Shown: positions 28,110-37,388, numbered from the stretch's first letter. The stretch is DNA of 64,000 bases from Polyangium fumosum (GCF_005144585.1 NZ_SSMQ01000049.1:31932-95931); one strand, 5' to 3'. Program-made: numbers and translations. Notes: generated by a model not told the origin, from the letters alone.

Positions 28110-28774
28110 AGGTCATCGTCTACGTCGAAGGTCCTTCCGACAAGAGCGCCCTCGAAGCACTTCTCAAGCCGATCATCGAGGAGGGTAGACGCAACGGAAG
28201 AGGGATCAGCTTCTCTCCCCAGGGCGGCAAGGCACAGATCCTCAACGATGTTCCCAGGAAGGCAGCCGAACACCTGAAGCAGCACCCCCAAGATTGGGTC
28301 TTCGTGCTGCCTGACCTCTACCCGATGGCGTATTACGACGGTGGCCCAAACGAGCACCGCTCGTTCCCCGCGTTGCGGCAGCTTTTACAGGACAAGTTCA
28401 AGAGGTGGGCAGATAAATTCGGTCTGTCCGTGGAGACCCTCGACCACTTTCGTGTGCACTGCCTGAAGCATGATCTGGAGGCGTTGTTGCTCGCGGCGCC
28501 GGATGCACTTCGCGCCCGGCTCAAGACGAAGGACAAGCTTCATGGGCACTGGCGGATGCCCGTCGAGGACCAGAACGACAACAAGCCCCCCAAACGTGTG
28601 GTCGAGGCGCTCTTCGAGAAATATCGGGAGAAGCCCAAGTACATCGACACGATCGACGCCGTCTGGATCCTCGGCCGTGCCGTGTTCTCCGACGTCGAAT
28701 CCGCCTGTCCGCAGAACTTCGCCCCCCTCGTCCGGGAGCTGCGGAGCATCGCGGCGGATGGCGCCCTCCCGTGA
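28106..28774 (+). CDS. DUF4276-like TOPRIM-fold protein, partner of the OLD-like ATPase
   Basis: This 222-residue protein begins at GTG 28106, overlapping the ATPase stop. The N-terminus VIVYVEGPSDKSALEALL is the Glu-containing first TOPRIM strand, a Gly-rich turn SPQGGKAQILNDV follows, and VFVLPDLYPM supplies the Asp strand. The C-terminal half is helical (VHCLKHDLEALLLAAPDAL). This arrangement is that of DUF4276 proteins found beside AAA_15/21 ATPases. By analogy with AriB and OLD nucleases it may be the toxic effector (nuclease) released or activated by the ATPase. Whether the metal-binding acidic set is complete cannot be settled by eye. Confidence 0.75.
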   Translation: MKVIVYVEGPSDKSALEALLKPIIEEGRRNGRGISFSPQGGKAQILNDVPRKAAEHLKQHPQDWVFVLPDLYPMAYYDGGPNEHRSFPALRQLLQDKFKRWADKFGLSVETLDHFRVHCLKHDLEALLLAAPDALRARLKTKDKLHGHWRMPVEDQNDNKPPKRVVEALFEKYREKPKYIDTIDAVWILGRAVFSDVESACPQNFAPLVRELRSIAADGALP

Positions 28775-28839
28775 CCCGACCTAGAAGCACGACGCGCCGT
28801 CCCTTGCGCGCGCGGTTCACCTGGTGAGAAAAAGGACCC

Positions 28840-31473
28840 ATGGCCGACACCGAGGGCACAATCCACCTCGAACGCTTCACGAACGACGCGAGGCAAATCG
28901 TCGCGGGCGCGCAGGCGCTCGCCGACGACCGGAAGCACGCCGAGGTCTCGCCGCTGCACCTGCTCGTGCGTTTGCTCGAACGGGATCGCGGCGTCCTCGA
29001 GGTCTTCCGGCGCGCCGGCGCCGACCCGAACGAGACGATGAACCTCGCGGAGGCGGCCCTCCGGCGTCAGCCGAAATCGACGGGCGGCGTCTCGTACGTG
29101 GACGCCCGGCTGCTCGATCTGCTCGGGCGGGCCGAGCGCGAGGCGACGCGGGACAAGTTGCCGAATGTCGGCATCGAGCACCTCCTGCACGCGCTGGCGC
29201 AGGAGATCCGCGGGCCGGCGGGGGAGATCCTCTCGTCGTTCGGCATCAGCCCGGGCGCGTTCCGCCCGCACCTCGGCGCGCTCGCGGAGGGCGAAGCGAA
29301 GTCGCCGGCCCCGCGGGATTCGAGCGCGGCGGTCGTCACGAGCGCAGCGGGGAGCACCGAGGCGAACGGCTACACGCGGGACCTCGTGGCCGACGCGCGC
29401 AAGGGCCTCTTCGATCCGGTGATCGGTCGTGACGGGGAGGCGCGGCGGTTGCTCCAGATCCTGGAGCGCCGTTTCAAGAACCATCCGCTCGTCGTGGGGG
29501 AGCCGGGCGTCGGCAAGTCGGCGTTGATCCGCGGGCTCGCCGATCGCATCGCGCGTGGCGACGTGCCGTCGAACCTCGCGGGCGCGCGCCTCTACGAGCT
29601 CGACACGGGCGCGCTCGTCGCGGGCGCGAAGCTGCGCGGCGAGATCGAGCAGCGCCTCAAGGCCCTCATCGACAAGCTGCGCAGCGTGCAGGACGCCGAG
29701 ACCATCCTCGTCGTCGAGGACATCGACGCGCTCTTCGGCCAGGGCGTGCAGGGCTCGGGTGTCGGTGATCTCCTGAAGCCGCTGCTCGCGCGGAGCGAGA
29801 TCCGCATTCTCGCGACCACCACGACCGAGGGCATCCGCAAGCTGAACGAGCGGGATGCTTCGATCCTGCGGCGCTTCGCGGTGGTGAACATGGAGCCGCC
29901 GTCGATCGAACAGGCGACCGAGATCCTGCGCGGCGTCGCCACGAAGTACGAGGCGCACCACCGCGTGCGCATCGGCGAGAGCGCGATCCTCTCGGCCGTG
30001 AGCCTCGCCAAGCGTTACCTCTCGGATCGCGCGCTGCCGGACACGGCGGTGGATCTCCTCGACGAGACCAGCGCGCGCAAACGCGTCGAGGTCGACGGCG
30101 TGCCCGCGGAGGTCGACGCGCTGAGCCGCCGCGTTGATGCGCTGAAGGCGCAGATCGCGGCGCTCGCGGACGACGAGGATCGGCTGAGCGTGCAGGCGCG
30201 GCAGCGGCTGGAGAAGGAGCTCGGCGAGGTCGAGCCGCGCGCGAAGGAGATGCGGACGAACATCGCGGCGCGGCGTGGGGTCGTCGCGGCCGTGCAGTCG
30301 ATCCGCAAGGAGTTCGCGGCGGCGAACGAGGCCCTCGCGACGGCGCAACGCGAGAAGAACTACGCGCGGATCGGCGAGATCGAGCACGTGACCTTGCCCG
30401 AGATCCGTCGACGTCTGGAGACGGCCGAGGGGGCCGCGAAGCGCGAGGGCGCCGAGAGCGGCGCGAACATGGTCACGGAGAACGACGTGGCCGGCACGCT
30501 CGCCGAGTGGACGGGCATCCCGGTCGCGAAGATGCTCGAAGGCGAGTCGGAGAAGCTGCTCAAGATGGAAGAGCGGCTCGCGCGCCGCGTGGTCGGTCAG
30601 GACGAGGCCGTGCGCGCGATCGCCCGCGCCGTGCGCCGCGGCCGCGTGGGCCTGCGCGATCCGGGCAAGCCCATCGGCTCGTTCCTCTTCCTCGGGCCGA
30701 GCGGTGTCGGCAAGACCGAGCTCGCCAAGGCCCTCGCCGAGTTCTTGTTCGACGACGAGCAGGCGCTCACGCGGCTCGACATGAGCGAGTTCATGGAGCG
30801 GCACATGGCGCAGCGCCTCATCGGCGCGCCGCCCGGCTACGCCGACAGCGAGCAAGGCGGCTTCTTGACCGAGGCGGCGCGGCGCAGGCCCTACAGCGTC
30901 CTGCTCTTCGACGAGGTCGAGAAGGCGCACGCGGACGTGTTCAACCTGCTCCTCCAGATCCTCGACGACGGCCGCCTGACCGACGGTCGTGGCAGGACGG
31001 CGGATTTTTCGAACACGGTCGTGATCATGACCTCGAACATCGGTTCGAAGCGGATCCTGGAGACCGACGCGAAGCTCTTCGGCACCGAGGACGGGCGTGA
31101 CGCGATTCGCGACGTGCTCTTCGAGGAGCTGAAGAACTTCTTCCGGCCGGAGTTCTTGAATCGAATCGACGACATCGTCGTGTTCAAGGCCCTGACGAAG
31201 CAGGATCTGCGCGGCGTCGTCGACATCCAGCTCCGGCGGCTCGAGCGGCTCCTGGCGGATCGAGAGATCAAGGTGCAGCTCGACGACGCGGCGAAGGACC
31301 TGCTCGTCGACATCGGCTACGAGCCCTCGCTCGGCGCGCGCCCGCTGAAGCGCGCCATCCTGAAAGAGCTGCAAAACCCGCTCGCCGAGGCGATCCTCGC
31401 AGGCGGCTACAGCCCCGGACAGGTCGTGCACGTCCGCGGCGCCGACGGTTCGTTCTCCTTCACCAAGGTCTGA
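28840..31473 (+). CDS. ClpB-type AAA+ disaggregase/unfoldase
   Basis: This 877-residue Hsp100 protein has an N-terminal Clp_N repeat domain (about 8-150) and D1 with Walker [12 protein letters not shown]1 Walker B reads [11 protein letters not shown] rather than the usual FIDE. A coiled-coil middle region follows (about 405-540), and D2 has [25 protein letters not shown], the pore loop GAPPGYAD and the C-terminal small domain. It should thread aggregated proteins using ATP. The D1 pore loop reads [12 protein letters not shown] where canonical ClpB has Tyr in GAKYRGEFE, so the D1 grip residue is Leu. No IGF/IGL ClpP loop was recognised. It follows the TOPRIM gene by 65 bp on the same strand, with AAAAAGGA before the ATG. 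Confidence 0.85.
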   Translation: MADTEGTIHLERFTNDARQIVAGAQALADDRKHAEVSPLHLLVRLLERDRGVLEVFRRAGADPNETMNLAEAALRRQPKSTGGVSYVDARLLDLLGRAEREATRDKLPNVGIEHLLHALAQEIRGPAGEILSSFGISPGAFRPHLGALAEGEAKSPAPRDSSAAVVTSAAGSTEANGYTRDLVADARKGLFDPVIGRDGEARRLLQILERRFKNHPLVVGEPGVGKSALIRGLADRIARGDVPSNLAGARLYELDTGALVAGAKLRGEIEQRLKALIDKLRSVQDAETILVVEDIDALFGQGVQGSGVGDLLKPLLARSEIRILATTTTEGIRKLNERDASILRRFAVVNMEPPSIEQATEILRGVATKYEAHHRVRIGESAILSAVSLAKRYLSDRALPDTAVDLLDETSARKRVEVDGVPAEVDALSRRVDALKAQIAALADDEDRLSVQARQRLEKELGEVEPRAKEMRTNIAARRGVVAAVQSIRKEFAAANEALATAQREKNYARIGEIEHVTLPEIRRRLETAEGAAKREGAESGANMVTENDVAGTLAEWTGIPVAKMLEGESEKLLKMEERLARRVVGQDEAVRAIARAVRRGRVGLRDPGKPIGSFLFLGPSGVGKTELAKALAEFLFDDEQALTRLDMSEFMERHMAQRLIGAPPGYADSEQGGFLTEAARRRPYSVLLFDEVEKAHADVFNLLLQILDDGRLTDGRGRTADFSNTVVIMTSNIGSKRILETDAKLFGTEDGRDAIRDVLFEELKNFFRPEFLNRIDDIVVFKALTKQDLRGVVDIQLRRLERLLADREIKVQLDDAAKDLLVDIGYEPSLGARPLKRAILKELQNPLAEAILAGGYSPGQVVHVRGADGSFSFTKV

Positions 31474-31583
31474 GCGCGGCGCGTCGACTGACGCGTTGCG
31501 TCGGCGGGACCCATCCTCGCTCGTTCGAGAGACGGCGGATCGGGACTCCGCGCAAACATTGACGCCGCTGTGACGAGCGGAGA

Positions 31584-31601
31584 TCCTACGAGTGTAGGAG
31601 G
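31584..31601 (+). promoter_or_regulatory. Hairpin covering the ribosome-binding site of the Hxs cluster's first gene
   Basis: TCCTAC (31584-31589), loop GAGT, and GTAGGA (31594-31599) form a perfect 6-bp stem whose 3' arm contains most of the Shine-Dalgarno AGGAGG of the gene starting at 31609. Translation could depend on melting or on a ligand. Function is inference. Confidence 0.45.
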
Positions 31602-31608
31602 CTCCGGC

Positions 31609-32154
31609 ATGCCTGGCAGGAACGTATCGCGGCGCTTGTTCGTGGGAGTGATGGGGGGCGGAGTGCTCGCCGCACCGGTTGTCGCCTCCGCGCGCCCGGA
31701 GACCACGTCCGCCGCAAAAATTGCGGCGCCCAGCGAGAAGCCGCTCGACGCGCCGACGCGCGAGAACGTCGCCAAGCTGCTGCATCCGCTGGCCGCGGGA
31801 TCTCGCCTCGCGCGCTGGACGATCGTCCAGATCGATCCGGTCGTGAACGGGTGTGTGAGCATCAAGGTTCGGACGGACGATGGGCACACGTTTGACCTCG
31901 AACTGCTCGCGCGCGACCGCACCGCGCTCGCGCAGCGGCCGCCCGCGGAGACGGAGCGGCACGCGATCTTCGTGGTGAACGGCGGCAACGGCTGGGCGAC
32001 CACGCAGGAGGAGCTCGGGCTCGCGGCCATGACGCTCGCGCAGATCGTCGCGAAGAACGAGCGTGAGGTGCGCTTGTCCGGGCTGCTCACGCACGCCGAG
32101 CGCATCGAGAACCACGGCGACGCGCTCCTGGTTCCGGCGGAGGGACCGGGCTGA
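31609..32154 (+). CDS. Tat-signal exported protein of the Hxs cluster
   Basis: The 181-residue product begins MPGRNVSRRLFVGVMGGG, a twin-arginine (SRRLF) signal ending near ASARP, which suggests export in folded form. The mature domain of about 140 residues (GCVSIKVRTDDGHTFDLELL, then HAIFVVNGGNGWATTQEELG) is of unknown family and has a single Cys. The start at 31609 is set by AGGAGG 8 nt upstream. Only 4 bp separate its stop from the radical SAM gene, so it is probably the first gene of the Hxs operon and may carry or display the modified product, which is speculative. Confidence 0.72.
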   Translation: MPGRNVSRRLFVGVMGGGVLAAPVVASARPETTSAAKIAAPSEKPLDAPTRENVAKLLHPLAAGSRLARWTIVQIDPVVNGCVSIKVRTDDGHTFDLELLARDRTALAQRPPAETERHAIFVVNGGNGWATTQEELGLAAMTLAQIVAKNEREVRLSGLLTHAERIENHGDALLVPAEGPG

Positions 32155-32158
32155 ACGT

Positions 32159-33010
32159 ATGGCGGCGGTCCTCTCCCTCGGCTCGACCTGCAACAATGCG
32201 TGTGTCTTCTGCGCGCAAGGGGAGCGGTCTGCCTCGCACGAGCGCGAGGCCGAGGGGATGGATCTCGCGGCGCGCCTGCGCGTCGAGCCGGGCGACGTCG
32301 TGTTCGTGCAGGGCGGCGAGCCGACGCTCACGGACGATTTGCCCGCGGTGATTCGCGCCCTCGACGAGCGCGGCGCGCGCCGCATCGTGGTGCAGACGAA
32401 CGGCCGTCGCCTCGCGTATCGCGCCTTCGCGCGCGCCCTGCGCGAGGCTTCGAGCAAGCTCTCGCTCGACGTCTCGCTCCACGGCTCGACCGAGCCGATG
32501 CACGACTACCACACGCAGACGCCGGGCAGCTTCAAGCAGACCGCGCTCGGCGTGCGGCATGCGCGCGCCGAGGGGATCGAGGTCGGGACGACGACGGTGA
32601 TCACGCGGTCGAACTACCGTCACCTCGCGGAGATCGTGCAGCTCTCGCGCGCGCTCGGGGCCCGCGCGGTGCACCTCGCGAGGGTGTCTCGTTTCGGCCG
32701 CGCGGCGCGCGCGGCGGATCGGATCGTCGCGCCGGAGGAGCTCGTGCGTCCGCAGCTCACGCGTGCGCTCGCGGAGGCGTCGCGGCTCGGGATGGGCTGG
32801 CTCGCGGGCGAGAGGGCGAGCCATGCGGAGGTGCGCGATCTCTTCGCGGGCCTCGGCGAGGCGGAGATTCCGCCGGCGGAGGGGCTGGGTTCGTCGAGGA
32901 CTTCGCCCGGCGCCGAGGTCGTGGCCTCGGACAAGAACTTCGTGGACACGTCTCGGCTCGTCCGAGCGAAACCACCGAGCGTCAACCGAAGCATTGCTTG
33001 GGAGCGGTGA
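32159..33010 (+). CDS. Radical SAM protein (HxsC-like)
   Basis: The 283-residue enzyme has an N-terminal CxxxCxxC cluster, Cys11, Cys15 and Cys18 in STCNNACVFCAQ, that would hold a [4Fe-4S] for S-adenosylmethionine cleavage. FVQGGEPTLTDDLP is the GGE motif, IVVQTNGR and LSLDVSLHGSTEPMHD follow on the half-barrel. It has no SPASM extension. In Hxs systems a short radical SAM protein (HxsC) works beside HxsB, and this gene's place in the cluster fits that role, but its distance from known HxsC cannot be measured by eye. It lies between the Tat protein (4 bp) and the MopE-like gene (6 bp). Confidence 0.82.
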   Translation: MAAVLSLGSTCNNACVFCAQGERSASHEREAEGMDLAARLRVEPGDVVFVQGGEPTLTDDLPAVIRALDERGARRIVVQTNGRRLAYRAFARALREASSKLSLDVSLHGSTEPMHDYHTQTPGSFKQTALGVRHARAEGIEVGTTTVITRSNYRHLAEIVQLSRALGARAVHLARVSRFGRAARAADRIVAPEELVRPQLTRALAEASRLGMGWLAGERASHAEVRDLFAGLGEAEIPPAEGLGSSRTSPGAEVVASDKNFVDTSRLVRAKPPSVNRSIAWER

Positions 33011-33016
33011 GTGACA

Positions 33017-35047
33017 ATGGCGAGCAACGTCAAAGCCAGTGACGAGCAGCGGGGCAAGCAGGTGCGACGGGTCGCCATTGCGGCGCTTCTGACGGTGATC
33101 GGCGGAGCCGCCGCATCGTCGTGCGCCGAGGGCGGGAGCGTGACCTCGGGCGGCGGCCTGACGAGCTCGAGCTCGAGCGGCTCTGGTGGAAGGGGCGGCG
33201 AGGGCGGCACGGGCGGCGAGGGCGGCACGGGCGGCGTTGGCGGCACGGGCGGTGTCGGCGGCACGGGCGGTGTCGGTGGTGTCGGTGGCGCGGGTGGCAT
33301 GGGCGGCGCGGGAGGCGCGGGCGGCCAGATGTGCGTGCCGCAGACCGAGGTCTGCGACGGCGTCGACAACAACTGCGACAACGTCATCGACGAGGGCTGC
33401 GACTGCGTGACCGGCGTGAAGGAGGCCTGTTACACGGGCCCCGACGGCACGAAGGGCGTCGGCGCGTGCAAGGAAGGCGAGAGGACGTGCGACGCGTCCG
33501 GCAAGTGGGGCCCGTGCGCGGGGGAGGTCGTCCCGGCCGCGGCCGAGGCTTGCAACGGCTTCGACGACGACTGCGACACCGAGGTCGACGAAGGGTGTGA
33601 CTGCGTCACGGGCGCGACGAAGGGCTGCTACACGGGCCCGCCGGGCACGCAGAACACCGGCCTCTGCAAGCCTGGGTCGCAGACGTGTGACGCGAACGGG
33701 CTGTGGGGCCCGTGCCTGGGTGACACCACGCCGGCTCCCGAGCTCTGCAACGGCCTCGACGATAGCTGCGACGGCACGATCGACGAGGGCAACCCGGGCG
33801 GCGGCGACGCGTGCGTCGCGCCGGGCCTCGGCGAGTGCAAGAAGGGCACGTTGAACTGCGTCAACGGCGCGGTGAAGTGCTCGCCTGCGCCCGTGCAGCC
33901 CGAGACCTGCGACGGCCTCGACAACAACTGCGACGGCAACACCGACGAGGGCAACCCCGGCGGCGGCATGCAGTGCATGACGGGCTTCCTGGGCCTGTGC
34001 AGCACGGGTCTGACGAAGTGCGACGGCGCGAACGGCGTGACGTGCATGGCGAACGTCGTCCCCGGCCAGCTCTCCGAGGCGTGCAACAACCTCGACGACG
34101 ACTGCGACGGCATGGTCGACGACGCCATCCCGCAGGTCGGCATGCCGTGTACGAAGCCGGGTCAGCTCGGCATCTGCCAGTTCGGCACCTTCGAGTGCCC
34201 CGCGGGTGCATCGCAGCTCCTCTGCAACGCGCCCTTGCCGGGCACGATCCAGGAGACGTGCAACGGCAAGGATGACGACTGCAACGGCACGATCGACGAT
34301 CCGGCCCTCGTGAATGGGTTGCCCTGCAACACGTCGTTCCCCGGCGTTTGCGCGACGGGCACCACGGTCTGCGTGGGCGGCAGCGCGTCGTGCAACCCGC
34401 AGGTCACGCCTGGGGCGCAGACCGAAATTTGCGACTCCAAGGACAACAACTGCAACGGGCAGACGGACGAGATGCAGCCGAACCCGGCGTGCACCACGCA
34501 GAACCCGAACGCGCAGTTCGTCTCGGGCTGGTCGTGCACCGCGGGCCAGTGCCAGATCGTGCAGTGCAACGCCGGCTACGCGAACATCGACGGCGCGCCG
34601 GGCAACGGCTGCGAGTGCGCGACGGATCAGTACGCGAACCAGTGCGTGAGCGCAGGTGCGGTCAGCGTGCCGAAGGGCGGCACGGTGAACATGATCGGCA
34701 AGGTCGAGACGTCGAATGCCAGCGACTGGCTCACGTTCAACTTCGTCGCGCCGGCGGCGCTGGGCCAGGCGTACACGCCGAAGGTTCAGCTCGTGAACGA
34801 CTCCGGTGGCCAGTACGGGATGGACGTGCTCCACGACTGCAACACCGTCGCGACCTGCAACGACGGCGGCACGGGGTCGGGGGCCACCGTGTGGGAGCTG
34901 AATTTTGGGTACGACATGAACGGCAACCCCACGGGTCCTTGGTCCGACAACAACCCGAAGATCGTGTCTGTCAAGGTTCGCGTGTATCGCAAGAACGGCA
35001 CGCCGCCGACCTGCGATCAGTATACCGTGACCGCCACGAACCCGTGA
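33017..35047 (+). CDS. MopE-like lipoprotein with seven metal-binding repeats
   Basis: The 676-residue protein has a signal with lipobox ASSC (about residue 36), a Gly-rich linker, and seven Cys/Asp repeats of the form C-[DN]-x-[FLVK]-D-[DN]-x-C-[DN]-x-x-x-D-[DE] (for example CDGVDNNCDNVIDEGCDC). These match the putative metal-binding motif of MopE-type surface proteins. Between repeats are CYTGPxGT...C modules, also seen in the lipoproteins at 47323 and 49049. The C-terminal 160 residues are a beta domain with few Cys. The protein is probably on the outer surface and binds Ca2+ or another metal. It is inside the Hxs operon, 6 bp after the radical SAM gene. ATG 33017 is preferred to GTG 33011. 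Confidence 0.8.
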   Translation: MASNVKASDEQRGKQVRRVAIAALLTVIGGAAASSCAEGGSVTSGGGLTSSSSSGSGGRGGEGGTGGEGGTGGVGGTGGVGGTGGVGGVGGAGGMGGAGGAGGQMCVPQTEVCDGVDNNCDNVIDEGCDCVTGVKEACYTGPDGTKGVGACKEGERTCDASGKWGPCAGEVVPAAAEACNGFDDDCDTEVDEGCDCVTGATKGCYTGPPGTQNTGLCKPGSQTCDANGLWGPCLGDTTPAPELCNGLDDSCDGTIDEGNPGGGDACVAPGLGECKKGTLNCVNGAVKCSPAPVQPETCDGLDNNCDGNTDEGNPGGGMQCMTGFLGLCSTGLTKCDGANGVTCMANVVPGQLSEACNNLDDDCDGMVDDAIPQVGMPCTKPGQLGICQFGTFECPAGASQLLCNAPLPGTIQETCNGKDDDCNGTIDDPALVNGLPCNTSFPGVCATGTTVCVGGSASCNPQVTPGAQTEICDSKDNNCNGQTDEMQPNPACTTQNPNAQFVSGWSCTAGQCQIVQCNAGYANIDGAPGNGCECATDQYANQCVSAGAVSVPKGGTVNMIGKVETSNASDWLTFNFVAPAALGQAYTPKVQLVNDSGGQYGMDVLHDCNTVATCNDGGTGSGATVWELNFGYDMNGNPTGPWSDNNPKIVSVKVRVYRKNGTPPTCDQYTVTATNP

Positions 35048-35095
35048 GGCGCGGCGGGACGCACCTTACGGTACGTCATGGGGAGCGAAGGGCGA

Positions 35096-35587
35096 ATGAG
35101 CGACATGTCGTTTCACTTGGGAGAGGGCTCGGTTCGGATCGAGTTCGACGAGGGCCTGTACCCCAAGGATGCGATTTACGGAGCGGCGTACGTCTTCATC
35201 GATCGCTGCTGGGTGCACCTCGATCGTGCGGGAGATCGTCGCATCCAGGTGACGCTCAAGGCGAAGAAGCCTGGCGCTGACACGCAGATCTACGCGGGCG
35301 AGTTCCAGAACGAGCTGCTCGGCCAGGCGTGGCGTCTTCGGATCGTCGAGGAGAACAAGAAGCTCGTCGAGTCGATCACGGCGCGCGCGCTCGGCGGCGC
35401 TGCGGGCCCGCCCGGGCTCGACGAGCTGCTCGCGATGGACATCGGCGAGGAGACGGCCTTCGAGGATCCGCTCGGCATCGCGATGAGCTGGGAGGAGAAG
35501 TACAAGAAGAAGGGCAAGGGCGAGGGCGCGAAGGCCGAGGCGGAAGACGCGTCGGAAGGCGCGTCGGGGGGCGAGAAGGCGTCGTGA
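35096..35587 (+). CDS. hxsD: HxsD-like protein of the His-Xaa-Ser system
   Basis: The 163-residue protein opens with VRIEFDEGLYPKDAIYGAAY then VFIDRCWVHLDR, beta strands IQVTLKAK, and a helix EFQNELLGQAWRLRIVEENK. The last corresponds to the LLNDYxLRE motif that defines HxsD. HxsD is a small non-enzymatic partner, possibly a leader-binding chaperone for the radical SAM maturases. The tail (about 120-163) is rich in Lys, Glu and Ala and looks disordered. ATG 35096 is chosen over ATG 35078 because GGGGAG lies about 10 nt upstream. Its stop overlaps the next start (GTGA). Confidence 0.75.
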   Translation: MSDMSFHLGEGSVRIEFDEGLYPKDAIYGAAYVFIDRCWVHLDRAGDRRIQVTLKAKKPGADTQIYAGEFQNELLGQAWRLRIVEENKKLVESITARALGGAAGPPGLDELLAMDIGEETAFEDPLGIAMSWEEKYKKKGKGEGAKAEAEDASEGASGGEKAS

Positions 35588-35826
35588 TCGAGCTCAGGTT
35601 TCATGAGGAGCTCTACGACGGCTTCGCGATCGACGAGGCCGTCAAGACGTACGCGGCGTACGCGACGGCGGAGCTCTCGCGGGACGGCGGCGCGTACATC
35701 GTGAAGGTGACGGCGAAGCCCGAGGCCACGAGCGAAGGCATCGACGAGCGCGTGCTCTCCGCGGAGCTCGCGAACTACGCGCTCGGCCTCACGATCGAAC
35801 GCGCGCGGGCAGGGGGTGCGGCGTGA
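35584..35826 (+). CDS. Second, short HxsD-like protein
   Basis: This is an 80-residue protein starting at GTG 35584 and overlapping both neighbours by 4 bp. Its plan repeats that of the preceding HxsD: strand IELRFHEELYDGFAIDEAVK, AAYATAELSRDGGAYIVKVT, then helix VLSAELANYALGLTIERARA, which again resembles the LLNDYxLRE motif. It may be a duplicated HxsD or a separate leader-binding subunit. The coupling to hxsB suggests a fixed stoichiometry with the maturase. Confidence 0.72.
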   Translation: MIELRFHEELYDGFAIDEAVKTYAAYATAELSRDGGAYIVKVTAKPEATSEGIDERVLSAELANYALGLTIERARAGGAA

Positions 35827-37337
35827 CGGGCCTCTCGACGCTCTTCACCGAGCTCGGCTCCGCGGCGAAGGCCCCGACGGGCCTCGTGCCGTTCCGGTTC
35901 CGCGAGGTGGGCGGAGACATTTTGCTCACCAACTTTCTCGGCGACTGGCTCTTCGTCACGCAGGACGAGTTCCGTGCGCTCACGCGTGGCGAGCTCGATT
36001 CCGCTTCGCCGCTCCACGACAAACTCGCGTCGCGGAACTTCCTCCGCGAGGGGCTCGATCAGGCGAAGGCGGCTGAGCGCATCGCGTACAAGAAGCGGTT
36101 CCTCAACTGGGGGCCGAACCTGCACATCGCGGTCGTCACGCTCCGCTGCAACGAGACGTGCGTCTACTGCCACGCGAGCCGCGCGAACATGGACGCGGTC
36201 CACACCGACATGACGCCGGAGATCGGCGAGAAGGTCGTGGACCTGATGCTCCAGTCGACGTCGCCCTCGGTGACGCTGGAGTTCCAGGGCGGCGAGCCGC
36301 TCGCGAACTTCCCGGTGATGAAGCACGTCATCGAGTACGCGCTCGCGCGGAACCGTGCCTACGGCAAGGGGCTCGAGTTCACGATGGTCTCGAACCTGGC
36401 CATGATGGACGAGGAGAAGCTCGCCTTCCTCGTCGATCGCAAGGTTCAGATCTGCACGAGCATCGACGGCCCGGAGCACCTGCACACGAAGCAGCGCATC
36501 CTCGCGGGCGGCAACGCGCATCGTGAGGCCGTGAAGTGGATCGAGCGCATCAACAAGGCCTACATCGACATCGGCCTCGACCCGACGCTCTACCATGTCG
36601 AAGCGCTGCTCACGACGACACGCGAGGCGCTCAAGTACCCGAAGGAGATCGTCGACACGTACGTCGGCCTCGGCTGCCGCGCGATCTTCCTCCGCCCGGT
36701 CGATCCCTTCGGCTTCGCGGGCAGGACCGCGCAGATCGTCGAGTACGACCGCGCCGCGTACAACGACTTCTACCGCACCGCCGTCGAGCACATCCTCGAT
36801 CTGAACCGGCGCGGCGAGCAGGTCCTCGAGCGCTATGGCTCGATCTTCCTCACGAAGATCCTCGGCGACGACGACCCGAACTTCCTCGACATCCGCTCGC
36901 CGAGCGGCTCGGGGATCGGCGCTCTCGCCTATAACTACGACGGCAAGATCTTCTCCAGCGACGAGGGCCGGATGATGTACGAGACCGGCGATCCTGCGTT
37001 CCAGATCGGCGACGTGTTCACCTCGACGTATCGCTCGCTCATGAAACACGAGACGGTGCGCGCGCTGGTGATGGCGTCGATCCGCGACGTGCAGCCCGAC
37101 TGCGTGAACTGCACGTACACGCCCTACTGCGGGGTGCAGCCCGAGCATAGCTACCGGACGCAGGGCACGATCTTCGGTAGGATGCGTGAGAGCACCTTGT
37201 GCGCCGTCCACAAGGGCATCCAGGATTTTCTTTTCGACAAACTGCGCGAGAACGACCCGAAGACGGTCGAGATCCTCCAGCGCTGGACCACGGTCCGGGC
37301 GCGAACGCATTTCATCCACGCGTCGTCGGCATCTTGA
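35823..37337 (+). CDS. hxsB: Radical SAM/SPASM maturase HxsB
   Basis: This 504-residue protein has about 90 N-terminal residues (VPFRFREVGGDILLTNFLGD) typical of HxsB. The radical SAM cluster follows at Cys109, Cys113 and Cys116 (RCNETCVYCHAS), with EFQGGEPLANF and CTSIDGPEHLH. The C-terminal SPASM region has clustered Cys (PDCVNCTYTPYCGVQP, then STLCAVHKG) for auxiliary Fe-S clusters. Such enzymes make radical-based modifications on peptide side chains. The substrate is most likely the His-Gly-Ser peptide encoded 51 bp downstream. It begins at GTG 35823, overlapping the preceding stop. Confidence 0.85.
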   Translation: MTGLSTLFTELGSAAKAPTGLVPFRFREVGGDILLTNFLGDWLFVTQDEFRALTRGELDSASPLHDKLASRNFLREGLDQAKAAERIAYKKRFLNWGPNLHIAVVTLRCNETCVYCHASRANMDAVHTDMTPEIGEKVVDLMLQSTSPSVTLEFQGGEPLANFPVMKHVIEYALARNRAYGKGLEFTMVSNLAMMDEEKLAFLVDRKVQICTSIDGPEHLHTKQRILAGGNAHREAVKWIERINKAYIDIGLDPTLYHVEALLTTTREALKYPKEIVDTYVGLGCRAIFLRPVDPFGFAGRTAQIVEYDRAAYNDFYRTAVEHILDLNRRGEQVLERYGSIFLTKILGDDDPNFLDIRSPSGSGIGALAYNYDGKIFSSDEGRMMYETGDPAFQIGDVFTSTYRSLMKHETVRALVMASIRDVQPDCVNCTYTPYCGVQPEHSYRTQGTIFGRMRESTLCAVHKGIQDFLFDKLRENDPKTVEILQRWTTVRARTHFIHASSAS

Positions 37338-37388
37338 GGGCAAACGATCGACGCGGGCGCAACGGGACTTGGGATCAGGGAGGCCACG

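Noticed and set aside
31490..31510. Terminator after clpB (GACGC-GTT-GCGTC)
   Set aside because: The stem is only 5 bp with no T tract, too weak to report as a feature.
28540..32457. Long open minus-strand frame of about 1300 codons opposite clpB and the radical SAM gene
   Set aside because: It is a high-GC third-position shadow: Arg/Ala/His-rich, no motif, and it lies over well-supported genes on the plus strand. Similar shadows lie opposite 43818-46526 and 60173-63100.
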